Part shown: piece after piece, positions 7,928 to 17,019 of the stretch
Position numbering within the stretch: the first letter of the stretch is position 1
How the letters are laid out: the number at the start of each line of letters is the position of its first letter
Source of the DNA: Variovorax paradoxus
Lineage (GTDB): Bacteria > Pseudomonadota > Gammaproteobacteria > Burkholderiales > Burkholderiaceae_C
Length of the DNA stretch: 64,000 nt
NCBI RefSeq assembly: GCF_024734665.1
Contig: NZ_CP102931.1
Coordinates: forward strand, 2,230,001-2,294,000
Direction: 5' to 3'
Notes under the pieces: model-generated
The model's database searches: none
Seen by the model: only the letters and a program-made list of their open reading frames with translations
Told to the model about the DNA's origin: nothing
Made by a program: the position numbers and the translations under genes

Positions 7928-8097
7928 GTGATCGACTCCTCGGTGTGGATGGTGCCGTTCACGCCATAGGTCGATAGCTGGTCGCCGCATCCCGCCATCC
8001 AGAGGATCAGCGAGGCCAGCGCAACCACTGCGATCGCCAGCAGCCAGCGGCCGACCCTCGACAGGGTGTCGTCGGTGGGCCCGGATTGTGGGGTCAT
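7924..8097 (-). CDS. Small single-pass membrane protein
   Basis: This 57-residue protein has one membrane segment (W-L-L-A-I-A-V-V-A-L-A-S-L-I-L-W-M-A-G) followed by a Cys and a polar tail. The chosen ATG at 8097 has an AGAGGAG ribosome site; a start 14 codons upstream lacks one. The Gly-Cys after the hydrophobic run resembles a lipobox but is too deep in the chain for a normal lipoprotein signal. It opens the operon with the PQ-loop protein and histidine kinase. No family was recognised. Confidence 0.55.
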   Translation of the reverse strand: MTPQSGPTDDTLSRVGRWLLAIAVVALASLILWMAGCGDQLSTYGVNGTIHTEESIT

Positions 8098-8190
8098 GCG
8101 CTTGTTCTCCTCTGGAATGTCATGCTTGTGCATGGGCATCCAATGTAGGAATCGCAGCGCTGCCCTGGAATACCGCCTTTGGGCCGCGCC

Positions 8191-10047
8191 CTAGCGTGTT
8201 TGCGGGATGGGCGCGCTCAGCACGACGCAGGTTCCATGCGCGTCCTGCCGCAGTTCGAGCGTGCCGCCGAGCTTCTCTGCACGCGCGCGCATGTTGGCGA
8301 TGCCGCGCCCTTGTGTGCCAGGCGCCAGGCCGGCGCCGAGGCCGTCGTCCTGGATCTCCAGTCGCAGCAGTCCGCCGGCCTGCTGCAGCCGAAGCTCCAC
8401 CTGCCTCGCGCGCGCATGCTTCACGATGTTGGTCAGCGCTTCTTGCGCGATGCGCAGTATCTGCAGCGTCGTGTGGGGCGGCACGCCCGGGGCTTCGTCG
8501 GGCATGTCGATGGTCCAGGCGGCCCGCACGCCAGCTGCTTCGAGTTCGCCTTGCCAGCGGAACAGGAAGTCGCCAAGGGCGGTGCGCAGGTCGTGATCTT
8601 CCGGCGCGAGCGCGTCCAGCGCGAGCCGCATGTCGGCGATGCAGGCGCGCAGCGACTCTTCGATCTGCAGGTGGCTCATGTCACCGCGTTCCACTCGCGA
8701 CAGCGAGGTGAAGAGCTTCGAGCCGAGGCCGTCGTGGATCTCGCGCATGATGAGCTGCCGCTCCTCGGCGGCGGCGTTCTGCCGCTCCAGCGCCGCCAGA
8801 CGGAGGTAATTGGCAGAGAGGCTGCGCTCCCGGTCGGCCACGCGCGACTCCAGCGATTCGTTGAGCTGCTCCAGCGAGGTGAGCGCTCTCGTGAAGCGCA
8901 GCGACAACAGCACGCCCATCGTCAGCAGCAGCAGGTTCGCGGCGTGGTGAAGCAGGAACAGGCGATGCCCCGCCCAACCCGGCAGCACGCGGTCGATGAG
9001 CGCCGCATCCCACGTAATCAGGTAGTCGTGCACGCCCGCGAGCGTTGCCAGCGTGAGAACCGTCGGCATGACAGCCGAAGCCCAGGTGCGCTCGCGCCAC
9101 ACGACCCAGAACGAGACGGCGATGATCCCGATGCCGATGGGTATCAGCCCGCCGCTCCAGACGCGGTTGACGAGCGGTTCGCCCGCGGAGCCGGCGAGCA
9201 GCAGCCACACCGGGCCGACCAGCCAGTACGCTGCCAGCACGCGTTCGAGCCAGCGATGGCGCAGGCCGGCGAAGCGCGTGGCGAAGAGCGCCATGACCAC
9301 AACGAAGCCACCGGTGGCGGCCAGGTAGACGAGCCGCCAGAGCTGCCAGCGCTCCACCGGCACCACCTCGATCACGAAGGTCAGCGTTCGTATTCCCCAG
9401 AGCGCGGTTGCGAGTCCGAACAGCCCATAGAGCACCTCGCCCGGGCGTCGCCACCAGATGAACAGGACGAATGCAGAGACGATCAGGCAGGCCAGCACGG
9501 TGAGCTGTGGCGCGGTCCGCACCCAGAACTGGCGGCGGTCGTTCGCTTCGCTCAGCGTGACCAGCGGACCGATGTCCACGCGCGGAAAGCGCAGGCTGTG
9601 TTCCCCCAGGGCCGGCACCGCACGCACCATCAGTTCGTTGTCGCCGTCGCGCAGCAGGTTGTCGGGCAAGGGCAGCAGGTGTGGACGCTCCCACCGCACG
9701 CGCAACTGGTCCGTCGACTCCGGCACGCTGGCCACCTGTTGGCCGTTGAGCCAGACCTGCCCGCCGCCGTACAGGTAAGGCAGATAGACGGCCCAAGGCC
9801 TGGGCGATGCGCTCTCGCGCTTGAAGTCGATGCGGAACCAGGTCGGGCCCTGTGGGGCGGTAGCACCGGGCAGCGTCGCGTTTTGCCACGGAGCATCGGA
9901 CGCGGGCGGCGTGAGCCCAGAGGCATCCAGGCGCAACGCGCGCTGCGGCGATGCGGATTCATTCGCCTGGTCGGCACTCCTTACGTCGGCAGCGCCGGCG
10001 ATGACCAGCGCCACCAGCAGCAGGCACCGCAATCCTGGCCATGTCAC
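8191..10047 (-). CDS. NarL-type sensor histidine kinase with 7TM-DISM sensor
   Basis: This 618-residue inner-membrane kinase has a signal peptide, a periplasmic galactose-binding-like/DISM extracellular domain (about residues 30-180, with W-F-R-I-D-F and G-Q-V-W-L-N-G), seven hydrophobic helices (about 190-400), a short coiled coil, a HisKA_3 dimerisation helix (L-I-M-R-E-I-H-D-G-L-G-S-K-L) and an HATPase domain (NIVKHARA, DDGLG, GRGIANMRARA). It begins with a GTG that overlaps the stop of the response regulator gene (GTGA), so the pair is translationally coupled. The ligand is not known; DISM sensors often bind carbohydrates or related small molecules. Confidence 0.88.
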   Translation of the reverse strand: MTWPGLRCLLLVALVIAGAADVRSADQANESASPQRALRLDASGLTPPASDAPWQNATLPGATAPQGPTWFRIDFKRESASPRPWAVYLPYLYGGGQVWLNGQQVASVPESTDQLRVRWERPHLLPLPDNLLRDGDNELMVRAVPALGEHSLRFPRVDIGPLVTLSEANDRRQFWVRTAPQLTVLACLIVSAFVLFIWWRRPGEVLYGLFGLATALWGIRTLTFVIEVVPVERWQLWRLVYLAATGGFVVVMALFATRFAGLRHRWLERVLAAYWLVGPVWLLLAGSAGEPLVNRVWSGGLIPIGIGIIAVSFWVVWRERTWASAVMPTVLTLATLAGVHDYLITWDAALIDRVLPGWAGHRLFLLHHAANLLLLTMGVLLSLRFTRALTSLEQLNESLESRVADRERSLSANYLRLAALERQNAAAEERQLIMREIHDGLGSKLFTSLSRVERGDMSHLQIEESLRACIADMRLALDALAPEDHDLRTALGDFLFRWQGELEAAGVRAAWTIDMPDEAPGVPPHTTLQILRIAQEALTNIVKHARARQVELRLQQAGGLLRLEIQDDGLGAGLAPGTQGRGIANMRARAEKLGGTLELRQDAHGTCVVLSAPIPQTR

Positions 10048-10691
10048 AGCAGCCCCATCTGATTGGCCTCGTAGACAGCCTCCCCGCGCGAGTGCACTGC
10101 CAGCTTGCGATAGATCTTCTTGACGTGTGCCACCACGGTGTGCGGCGAAATCTCCAGGAGTTGTCCGATCGCGTCGAAGCTCAGGCCCTTGGCCGTCAGG
10201 CGCAGCAACTCCGTTTCCCGTGGTGTCAGCACCGCATCGCGCGGGCTTTCGTCACGCAGTTGGGTCATGGCCGTGCGCATCCGCGCCAGGATGCGACGCG
10301 CGATGCCGGGGCTGATGGGCGAGCCGCCCGCGTGCAGTTCATGGATGCTGGTGGCGATGCGGTCAGCGCCCGCATCCTTGAGCAGATAGCCGGTTGCGCC
10401 AGCCTCCAGCGCGGCGATCACATGCCGGTCGTCGCCGAACATGGTTACCACAAGCACGTCGCATGCCGAGTGGTGAAGAGCGACATAGCGAATCACCTCG
10501 GTGCCGTCCATGTCGGGCAGACCGAGATCGAGCAACAGCACATCGGGTGGTTGTGCCCCCAGGAGCGCCATTGCCGCGGCACCGGTCGAGACCGCCCCCG
10601 TGAGTGAAAGCTCCGGGTCGGCCAGCACGGCGTTGGAGAACCGGCGCATGAATTCCGGCTCGTCCTCGACTATCAGCACGCGGATTTTCAT
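10044..10691 (-). CDS. NarL/FixJ-family response regulator
   Basis: This 215-residue protein has a receiver domain (acidic pocket VEDE, phosphoacceptor Asp in LLLDLGLPDMDG, Lys in YLLKDAG) and a LuxR-type helix-turn-helix (L-T-P-R-E-T-E-L-L-R-L-T-A-K-G-L-S, then S-P-H-T-V-V-A-H-V-K-K-I-Y-R-K-L). The ATG at 10691 puts the first beta strand at residue 2; a longer reading to 10745 adds an arginine-rich tail and is less likely. It is translated just before, and coupled to, the DISM kinase, its probable partner. Confidence 0.9.
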   Translation of the reverse strand: MKIRVLIVEDEPEFMRRFSNAVLADPELSLTGAVSTGAAAMALLGAQPPDVLLLDLGLPDMDGTEVIRYVALHHSACDVLVVTMFGDDRHVIAALEAGATGYLLKDAGADRIATSIHELHAGGSPISPGIARRILARMRTAMTQLRDESPRDAVLTPRETELLRLTAKGLSFDAIGQLLEISPHTVVAHVKKIYRKLAVHSRGEAVYEANQMGLL

Positions 10692-10826
10692 TCCCACTCC
10701 AGGGTATTCGGGCGCAGTGTACGACTCCATTCTTCGCCTGCGCATGCCGCCGGGCCATAGCGCCTATGCGGTATCGCCGTGCAGCGGAGTCCCGGTTATT
10801 TTCGGAAAAAGTCCCAAAGGAGCCGT

Positions 10827-11435
10827 ATGTACCGAACTGAAGATGTCCTGACGCGTGCGCATTCAGCCTGTGGACAGGGCACTGTCTATTGGCTCGGTGA
10901 AGGAGGGCGGTCCGCAGATGCGGCATTGCCGACGAGTGCGTTGCCGGTCGGCAAGCTGTGGCCGAAGCTTCCTCTGGAGCAGCAACAGGCCCTGGAGCCA
11001 TTGGCCCTGGCGGCAGGGCTCGATGTGCACGATCCGGCGCTGGTGGTGCGCGCATGCGACTGCTCAGGCTTCGTGTGCTGGGCGCTTGGCTTCGGCAGAA
11101 AAAGCAATCCCGCGCCTTATACGGACGCCGCCGGATGGATCTACACGGACAGCATCTGGGCCGACGCCATGGGCGCCGGCGTGCGCTTCGAGCGCCGTGC
11201 CCGGGCCACGCCCGGGGCGCTGGTTGTCTACCCGAAGGCGGGAAGCGGCGAGAACTACGGCCACGTGGGGCTCGTGATGGAGGCCGATGCCGATGGACGC
11301 GCTCGCCTGGTGGCGCATTGCTCGGCAGTCAATTTCAAGGTGGCGCCGTTCGACGCCATCAAGATCACCTCGCCGGAACTCTTCGAGCAGCAACCGCGCA
11401 GCATCTATGCATGGTGTCGCAGCGTCGTGGGCTGA
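10827..11435 (+). CDS. NlpC/P60-like amidase
   Basis: This 202-residue protein shows the catalytic Cys motif A-C-D-C-S-G-F-V-C-W-A-L-G near residue 75 and the His motif Y-G-H-V-G-L-V-M near residue 145, the order of NlpC/P60 papain-like enzymes that cut peptide or amide bonds, often in peptidoglycan. A third polar residue may come from the H-C-S-A segment. An AAAGGAG ribosome site precedes the ATG at 10827. No signal peptide is visible, so it is either cytoplasmic or exported by another route. It is divergently placed from the two-component operon. Confidence 0.75.
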   Translation: MYRTEDVLTRAHSACGQGTVYWLGEGGRSADAALPTSALPVGKLWPKLPLEQQQALEPLALAAGLDVHDPALVVRACDCSGFVCWALGFGRKSNPAPYTDAAGWIYTDSIWADAMGAGVRFERRARATPGALVVYPKAGSGENYGHVGLVMEADADGRARLVAHCSAVNFKVAPFDAIKITSPELFEQQPRSIYAWCRSVVG

Positions 11436-11451
11436 CTTGCTGTCAAGGAGC

Positions 11452-12138
11452 TCAGGTATCGCTCCACTTGCGAAGCAGGTTGTGATACGCGCCCACCAGC
11501 GTGCGGCGTGCCGATTCGTCGGCGCCGCTCTGGTTGAGGCGCTGGATCGCGTTGTCCATGTCGAACAGCAATGCGCGGTCGCCTGCGTCGCGCACGAGGC
11601 TCTGCACCCAGAAGAAACACGCGAGCCGCACGCCGCGCGTGATGGGCGTGACCTGGTGCAGGCTGGTGGCGGGGTAGAGCACCATGTCGCCGGCCGCGAG
11701 CTTCACGGTCTGCATGCCGTGCGTGTCTTCCATCTGCAGCTCGCCGCCGTCGTAGCTGTCGGCGTCCGACAGAAAGAGCGTGGCCGATAGGTCGGTGCGC
11801 AGCTTGCGGCCGGTGCGCGGGTCGATGCGCACGCCGCCGTCCACGTGCAGGCCGAAGCGCATGCCTTCGCTGTAGCGGTTGAACATCGGCGGGTACAGCA
11901 GGTTGGGCAGCGCCGCGCTGATGAAGGTCGGGTGGCGCTCCAGTGCGCTCGCCACGATGGCCTGGCATTCGTGCGCCACCACCGAGCCTTCGTCGATCTG
12001 CTGGTTGAACTTGACCGGCGCGCCCTGGTGGCCCGCGGTGACGCGGCCATCGACCCAGGCGTCGCCGGCCGCATCGAGGCGCGCGCGAACCGCCGCGAGC
12101 GCTTCGCTGTCGAGGACGCCGGGAATGCAGACCAGCAT
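11452..12138 (-). CDS. piuC: Fe(II)/2-oxoglutarate hydroxylase, PiuC/PKHD type
   Basis: This 228-residue protein has the PKHD hydroxylase layout: the first metal His and Asp in R-F-G-L-H-V-D-G-G-V, the second His in T-S-L-H-Q-V-T-P-I and the 2-oxoglutarate-binding Arg in T-R-G-V-R-L-A. The N-terminal opening M-L-V-C-I-P-G-V-L matches the family. It lies 26 bp after a TonB-dependent siderophore receptor gene, the arrangement known for PiuC with PiuA/Fiu. The start is the first ATG after the receptor stop. A role in iron-siderophore utilisation is the standard inference; the hydroxylated substrate is not established. Confidence 0.88.
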   Translation of the reverse strand: MLVCIPGVLDSEALAAVRARLDAAGDAWVDGRVTAGHQGAPVKFNQQIDEGSVVAHECQAIVASALERHPTFISAALPNLLYPPMFNRYSEGMRFGLHVDGGVRIDPRTGRKLRTDLSATLFLSDADSYDGGELQMEDTHGMQTVKLAAGDMVLYPATSLHQVTPITRGVRLACFFWVQSLVRDAGDRALLFDMDNAIQRLNQSGADESARRTLVGAYHNLLRKWSDT

Positions 12139-12164
12139 GTTGTGTCGAATGCTCCTGGGGAAAC

Positions 12165-14462
12165 TCAGAGCCTGTAGGTGAGCGACAGCGTGGCGGCGCG
12201 GCCCGAGCCAGGCACCGCACGGCCGCCGTCCGAAGGGATCAGCGCGTCGTAGTAATGGCGGTTGGCCAGGTTGAACAGGTTCAGCCGGATGTCGTACTTG
12301 GGCTGATGGTAAGCCACCATCGCGTCGAGCCGGGCATAGCCGCCGACCTGTACGAGGTCGGTGTTGTTGGCGAAGCGCTTGGCGCTGTAGGTGGTGCCGC
12401 CGCCGATCTCCCACTCGGGCGTGATCGCGTAGGTGGCCCACAGGCTGGCCGCGTCCTTCGGCGTGTTGGCGGGCACCTTGCCGAGCGTGCCGGGCGCGAT
12501 ACCGTCGATGATGGTCGCGTCCAGGTGCGTGTAGGCGCCGAACAGCTGCAGCTTGTCGGTCACGCGGCCCGCGACGCCGGCGCGTGCGCCGTTCACGCGC
12601 ACCGTGCCGGTCGCGCTGTAGGTGCCGTCGCTGTTCTGCGAGCGTGCATTGGTCTGCGTGATCTGGAAGGCGGCTGCGGTCAGCGAGAGGTTGCCGTCGT
12701 TCAGGTCCCACTTGCCGCCGACTTCATAGGCCTTGTTCTTCTGCGGCGGCAGCGGCTGCGTGCTGCCCGTGGTGGCCACCAGCTGTTCGAGCGAGGGGTT
12801 GAACGATGTGCTGTACGACACGTAGTACGACTGCTCGGGCGTCGGTTGCCAGATGGCGCCGGCGCGCACGCTGGTGAAGTCGACGGTCTGGCTTTCGGAG
12901 GCGAGCGTGGTCGCGGTCGGAATGCTGTTGTAGATGCTCGCGCGGTAGTGGTCTTGCCGCACGCCGGCCACCAGCTTCCACTGCGGGCTCAGCTCGATGG
13001 TGTCGTTCACGTAGCCGGCAACGGTCGTCGCACTCGCGGTGGCCAGGTTGCCGGGCAGCGAGGGCGCGCTGCTCGGCGTGTTGCCCTGGTACGGCGCGAG
13101 CAGCGGCGAGCAGGTGGCATAGCCGCTGGTGCCGCCCGCCGGGTTCAGCGCCACGCCGGCGCAGGTGCCGTTGCGGTAGTAGGCCTGGTTGTCGTAGGTG
13201 TCGTGGCCCAGCTCCAGGCCGGCGAGCAGCGTGTGCTTGATCGAGCCGGTGGTGAACTTGGTGTTGAGCTCGGTCAGGTTGAACAGCGACTTGTCGTGGA
13301 TCGTGCGGTCGTGGCTTTGCTGGCGCACCCACAGGCTGCTCAGCGGCAGCGACGAGAACGCGGCGGCCGGCACGGCCGTGGTGCCGGTAGAGAAGGGCGT
13401 GAACACGCCCTTGGCCGACAGCGTGCCGATGCTCTGCGGCGCGGTCTCGCGCGCATCGGTGGTCACGTCGTTGTACTGGGTCTGGTTGCGGATCGAGGTG
13501 TCGGGCGTGAGCTTGTGCTGCACCACCGCGCTGAAGGCCTGGATGTCGGAGATCGTGCGGTCGTCGCTGAAGCCGTAGGCCGTGTCGCGGTCGACCTTCA
13601 CGGGGTGGCCGTTGAGCGGCGGTACGCCGTAGTCGGGCTGGTCGCGGTTGTGCTGCACCAGCGCCGAGAGCGTGACCTGCGTCGGCGTGTTGATGCCGAA
13701 CTTCAGCGAGGCGTCGAGACCGAAGTCTTTCAGCTTGGTCTGCTCGCGCGTGCTGGCGTCGCCTTGCTGGCCCATGGCCGCGATGCGGAAGGCCGAGGTG
13801 TCGGACAGCGGGCGGTTGATGTCGATGGTCGATCGCACGAGGCCCGTGGTGCTCGCCGACACAGAGACCTCGCCCGCGGGCGTGAGCGACGGCTTCTTCG
13901 TGACCTGGTTGATCACGCCGCCGGTGGAGCCGCGCCCGAACAGCATCGACGACGGGCCCATCAGCACCTCGACCGATTCGAGCGCGAAGGTGTCGCGGTA
14001 GTACTGGGCGCGGTCGCGGGCGCCGTCCAAGTAGATGTCGGTGCGCGCAGAGAAGCCGTTGAGATTGATGTTCGTGCCGATCTGCCCGCCCTCGGCGCCG
14101 CCGATCGTCAGGCCCGGCACGTTGCGCAGCGCGCTCGCGAGCGAGGTCGCGCCCTGGGACTGCATCACCGCCTGGTTGATGACGGTGACGGACTGCGGCG
14201 CATCGCGCAGGTCGGCTGGCAGGCGGTTGAGCGAAGACGGGTTGGCGCCGAAGCCGGTCTTGTCCTGTGCGCCCTGGACCTGCACTTCGCGCAGCGTGGC
14301 CGGGACGGAGGTGCCGGGTGCGGGCGTAGCGGACGGCGTGGAAGCCGCGGGCTGCGTGGCTTGCTGCTGGGCGAATGCGGTGGGGAGGGACGAAGCGCAC
14401 AGGCCGATCAGGGCGAGTGCGATGGGCGTGCGGCGACGCATAGGGCGAGTGGAGCGGGTCAT
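12165..14462 (-). CDS. TonB-dependent catecholate-type siderophore receptor
   Basis: This 765-residue outer-membrane receptor has a cleavable signal peptide (basic MRRRTP, hydrophobic core, cut near A-F-A-Q), a plug domain with a TonB-box-like start (L-R-E-V-Q-V-Q-G), R-D-A-P-Q-S-V-T-V-I, the V-L-M-G-P-S-S-M-L-F-G-R-G-S-T-G-G motif, then a 22-strand barrel ending in the aromatic terminus L-S-L-T-Y-R-L. The ATG at 14462 places the signal peptide correctly; an ATG 16 codons upstream would mask it. Pairing with PiuC suggests a Fiu/PiuA-like receptor for catechol siderophores. No convincing Fur box was found by eye. Confidence 0.92.
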   Translation of the reverse strand: MTRSTRPMRRRTPIALALIGLCASSLPTAFAQQQATQPAASTPSATPAPGTSVPATLREVQVQGAQDKTGFGANPSSLNRLPADLRDAPQSVTVINQAVMQSQGATSLASALRNVPGLTIGGAEGGQIGTNINLNGFSARTDIYLDGARDRAQYYRDTFALESVEVLMGPSSMLFGRGSTGGVINQVTKKPSLTPAGEVSVSASTTGLVRSTIDINRPLSDTSAFRIAAMGQQGDASTREQTKLKDFGLDASLKFGINTPTQVTLSALVQHNRDQPDYGVPPLNGHPVKVDRDTAYGFSDDRTISDIQAFSAVVQHKLTPDTSIRNQTQYNDVTTDARETAPQSIGTLSAKGVFTPFSTGTTAVPAAAFSSLPLSSLWVRQQSHDRTIHDKSLFNLTELNTKFTTGSIKHTLLAGLELGHDTYDNQAYYRNGTCAGVALNPAGGTSGYATCSPLLAPYQGNTPSSAPSLPGNLATASATTVAGYVNDTIELSPQWKLVAGVRQDHYRASIYNSIPTATTLASESQTVDFTSVRAGAIWQPTPEQSYYVSYSTSFNPSLEQLVATTGSTQPLPPQKNKAYEVGGKWDLNDGNLSLTAAAFQITQTNARSQNSDGTYSATGTVRVNGARAGVAGRVTDKLQLFGAYTHLDATIIDGIAPGTLGKVPANTPKDAASLWATYAITPEWEIGGGTTYSAKRFANNTDLVQVGGYARLDAMVAYHQPKYDIRLNLFNLANRHYYDALIPSDGGRAVPGSGRAATLSLTYRL

Positions 14463-14640
14463 CGTGAGTGCCTTGGGGACGATGCAAACGAAAGCAGCAT
14501 CGGCCGGCATTCTGGCTGCGAATGACTCTTGTTTGAAGCATTCCTCGCCGGGTGTTTGGCCGAGGAGACAGCCTCCTGTCTTTACGTGCGAGGTCAGGTG
14601 GAAGGCAGGTTTCTTCAGTGGGCCTGCCGCCTGCGCTGAC

Positions 14641-15063
14641 TTACTTCCAGGGCGTAGGCGCCGGAATCTCGCACACCGGCTCCACGTCGATGCTCTTGAA
14701 GTCCGCTGGCGAGACGATTTCCAGGTACTCCATGTCGGGCGAGTAGTCGAACAGGAAGTGCCGGATGCCCGGGCGCTGGTGCACCACGTCGCCGGCCTCG
14801 ACCAGCGTTTCCTTGTCCTCGTACATGAAGCGGGCCCAGCCCTTGACCATGATCACGATCTGGAAGTCCGCCTCGTGGCGGTGCCAGCCGGTGCCCGTTT
14901 CCGGTGCCATGTTGGCCTTGACCAGATGCGCGATCACCTTGCCGTTGGTGGCTTCGGCGATGCCCAGGTCGCGATAGAGAAAAAAGTCACGCAAACCACC
15001 CGATACGAACTCTGTGTCGCCGGGCTTCACGTGGGAGAACTGGGTGGCGGTACGGTCCAGCAT
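14641..15063 (-). CDS. Cupin-domain protein
   Basis: This 140-residue single-domain cupin has motif 1 around G-T-G-W-H-R-H-E-A-D-F-Q and motif 2 around V-E-A-G-D-V-V-H-Q-R-P-G-I-R-H. These residues offer three His and a Glu for metal binding. A GGAG ribosome site lies before the ATG. It is monocistronic as far as can be seen, 80 bp after the proline iminopeptidase gene on the same strand. It may be a small dioxygenase, isomerase or sensor; nothing in the sequence decides this. Confidence 0.75.
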   Translation of the reverse strand: MLDRTATQFSHVKPGDTEFVSGGLRDFFLYRDLGIAEATNGKVIAHLVKANMAPETGTGWHRHEADFQIVIMVKGWARFMYEDKETLVEAGDVVHQRPGIRHFLFDYSPDMEYLEIVSPADFKSIDVEPVCEIPAPTPWK

Positions 15064-15143
15064 GGGGCGCTCCTTCGCAGGTGGTTGTGTGGTGCGGTGC
15101 AGCACGCATAAAGCGTTCCCGGGGGCTGGCGACGGGCCCGGAT

Positions 15144-16124
<981 letters not shown>

Positions 16125-16203
16125 TCAGGATGAATGGTCGCACGAAGGGGCTTTCCGGAAGCGCTGCTTGACGGGCCTGCAGGCCTTCCAGATACTCAAC
16201 CGC

Positions 16204-16665
16204 ATGGTTCACTCAGCTGCTCATCCGGACGCCGACGCCCTCGACGCGGTCTTCGCCGCGCTCTCCGATTCCACGCGGCGCACGGTGCTCGAAACCCTGG
16301 GCGAGCGCAGCCTCAGCGTGACCGAGTTGGCCGAGCCGCACGGCATGTCGCTCACAGGCTTCATGAAGCACCTGCGCGTGCTTGAAGACGCGGGCCTCAT
16401 CTCTCGCACGAAAGAAGGCCGCATCGTGCGCTGCGAGCTGTCGCCCCGGCCCATGCAGGAGGCTGCCGTGTGGTTGTCTCGTTACGAGAAATTCTGGACC
16501 GGGCGCCTCGATGCACTGGCGCGCTTTCTCTATCACCAGGAGGAGACCGAATGGCAAACCCTTCCGCCCGAGACGCCGCCGAGCGCCCCTCGCTCACCCT
16601 CCGCCGGCACTACCGCGTCGCGCCCGACAAAGTCTGGCGCGCGTGGACCGAGCCGCAAGCGCTGA
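16204..16665 (+). CDS. ArsR-family transcriptional regulator
   Basis: This 153-residue winged-helix repressor has F-A-A-L-S-D-S-T-R-R-T-V-L-E-T-L, then L-S-V-T-E-L-A-E and M-S-L-T-G-F-M-K-H-L-R-V-L-E-D-A-G-L-I. It belongs to the metal-independent group usually encoded next to an AHSA1/SRPBCC gene. The C-terminal 35 or so residues are low-complexity Pro/Ser/Arg, and the frame continues 115 bp into the next gene in another frame. It probably regulates its own operon. Confidence 0.85.
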   Translation: MVHSAAHPDADALDAVFAALSDSTRRTVLETLGERSLSVTELAEPHGMSLTGFMKHLRVLEDAGLISRTKEGRIVRCELSPRPMQEAAVWLSRYEKFWTGRLDALARFLYHQEETEWQTLPPETPPSAPRSPSAGTTASRPTKSGARGPSRKR

Positions 16666-17015
16666 AGCTCTGGTTCGGGCCCGAGGAAATCGTCTCGGTG
16701 CCCATCGCCGAGGTCGACCTGCGCGTGGGTGGCCGTTTTCGCGTGGCCATGCTGGCCAACGACGGCGAGACGCATGACGTGAGCGGCACGTATCTCGAAG
16801 TGGTTCCGAACCGCAAACTGGTCTTCAGCTGGGCCTGGCGCAGCACGCCCGAGCGCGAGTCGCGCGTCACCGTGCGCATCGAGCCCGATGCCGAAGGCTG
16901 CGAACTGGTGCTGCTGCACGAGCAGTTCTTCGACGAAGCCGCGCGCGATGCCCACAACCACGGCTGGAGCGGCGCGCTCGTCAAGCTGGAGCGCTGGCTA
17001 AGCCTCGCTGCCTGA
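16551..17015 (+). CDS. SRPBCC/AHSA1-domain protein
   Basis: This 154-residue protein has the START-like AHSA1 fold: R-H-Y-R-V-A-P-D-K-V-W-R-A-W-T-E-P, L-K-L-W-F-G-P, R-V-G-G-R-F-R-V, and a closing helix H-N-H-G-W-S-G-A-L-V-K-L-E-R. Such proteins bind hydrophobic ligands and are typically co-transcribed with ArsR-like regulators. The AGGAGG-like ribosome site at 16540-16545 and the ATG at 16551 lie inside the regulator gene, giving a 115-bp out-of-frame overlap. The MFS gene starts 5 bp after its stop. Confidence 0.85.
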   Translation: MANPSARDAAERPSLTLRRHYRVAPDKVWRAWTEPQALKLWFGPEEIVSVPIAEVDLRVGGRFRVAMLANDGETHDVSGTYLEVVPNRKLVFSWAWRSTPERESRVTVRIEPDAEGCELVLLHEQFFDEAARDAHNHGWSGALVKLERWLSLAA

Positions 17016-17019
17016 AAAA

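Noticed and set aside
10756..10768. CATAG-CGC-CTATG palindrome between the response regulator and NlpC/P60 genes
   Set aside because: Only 5-bp arms, no second copy nearby; too weak to call an operator.
12255..14525. 756-codon frame opposite the TonB receptor
   Set aside because: It is the antisense of a clear outer-membrane receptor, with the Val/Ala/Arg-rich composition typical of GC-rich shadow frames and no start signals.
14527..14560. Possible Fur box upstream of the TonB receptor
   Set aside because: GAATG and CATTC half-sites are visible but the spacing and inner bases do not fit a Fur palindrome.
14612..14636. Hairpin between the TonB receptor and cupin genes
   Set aside because: Six-bp arms with a 13-nt loop and no T tract; not distinguishable from chance in this composition.
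16174..16185. GGCCTGCAGGCC palindrome between pip and the ArsR-like gene
   Set aside because: It is a GC-rich 12-mer that can arise by chance here, and it lies very close to the start codon; nothing links it to the regulator.
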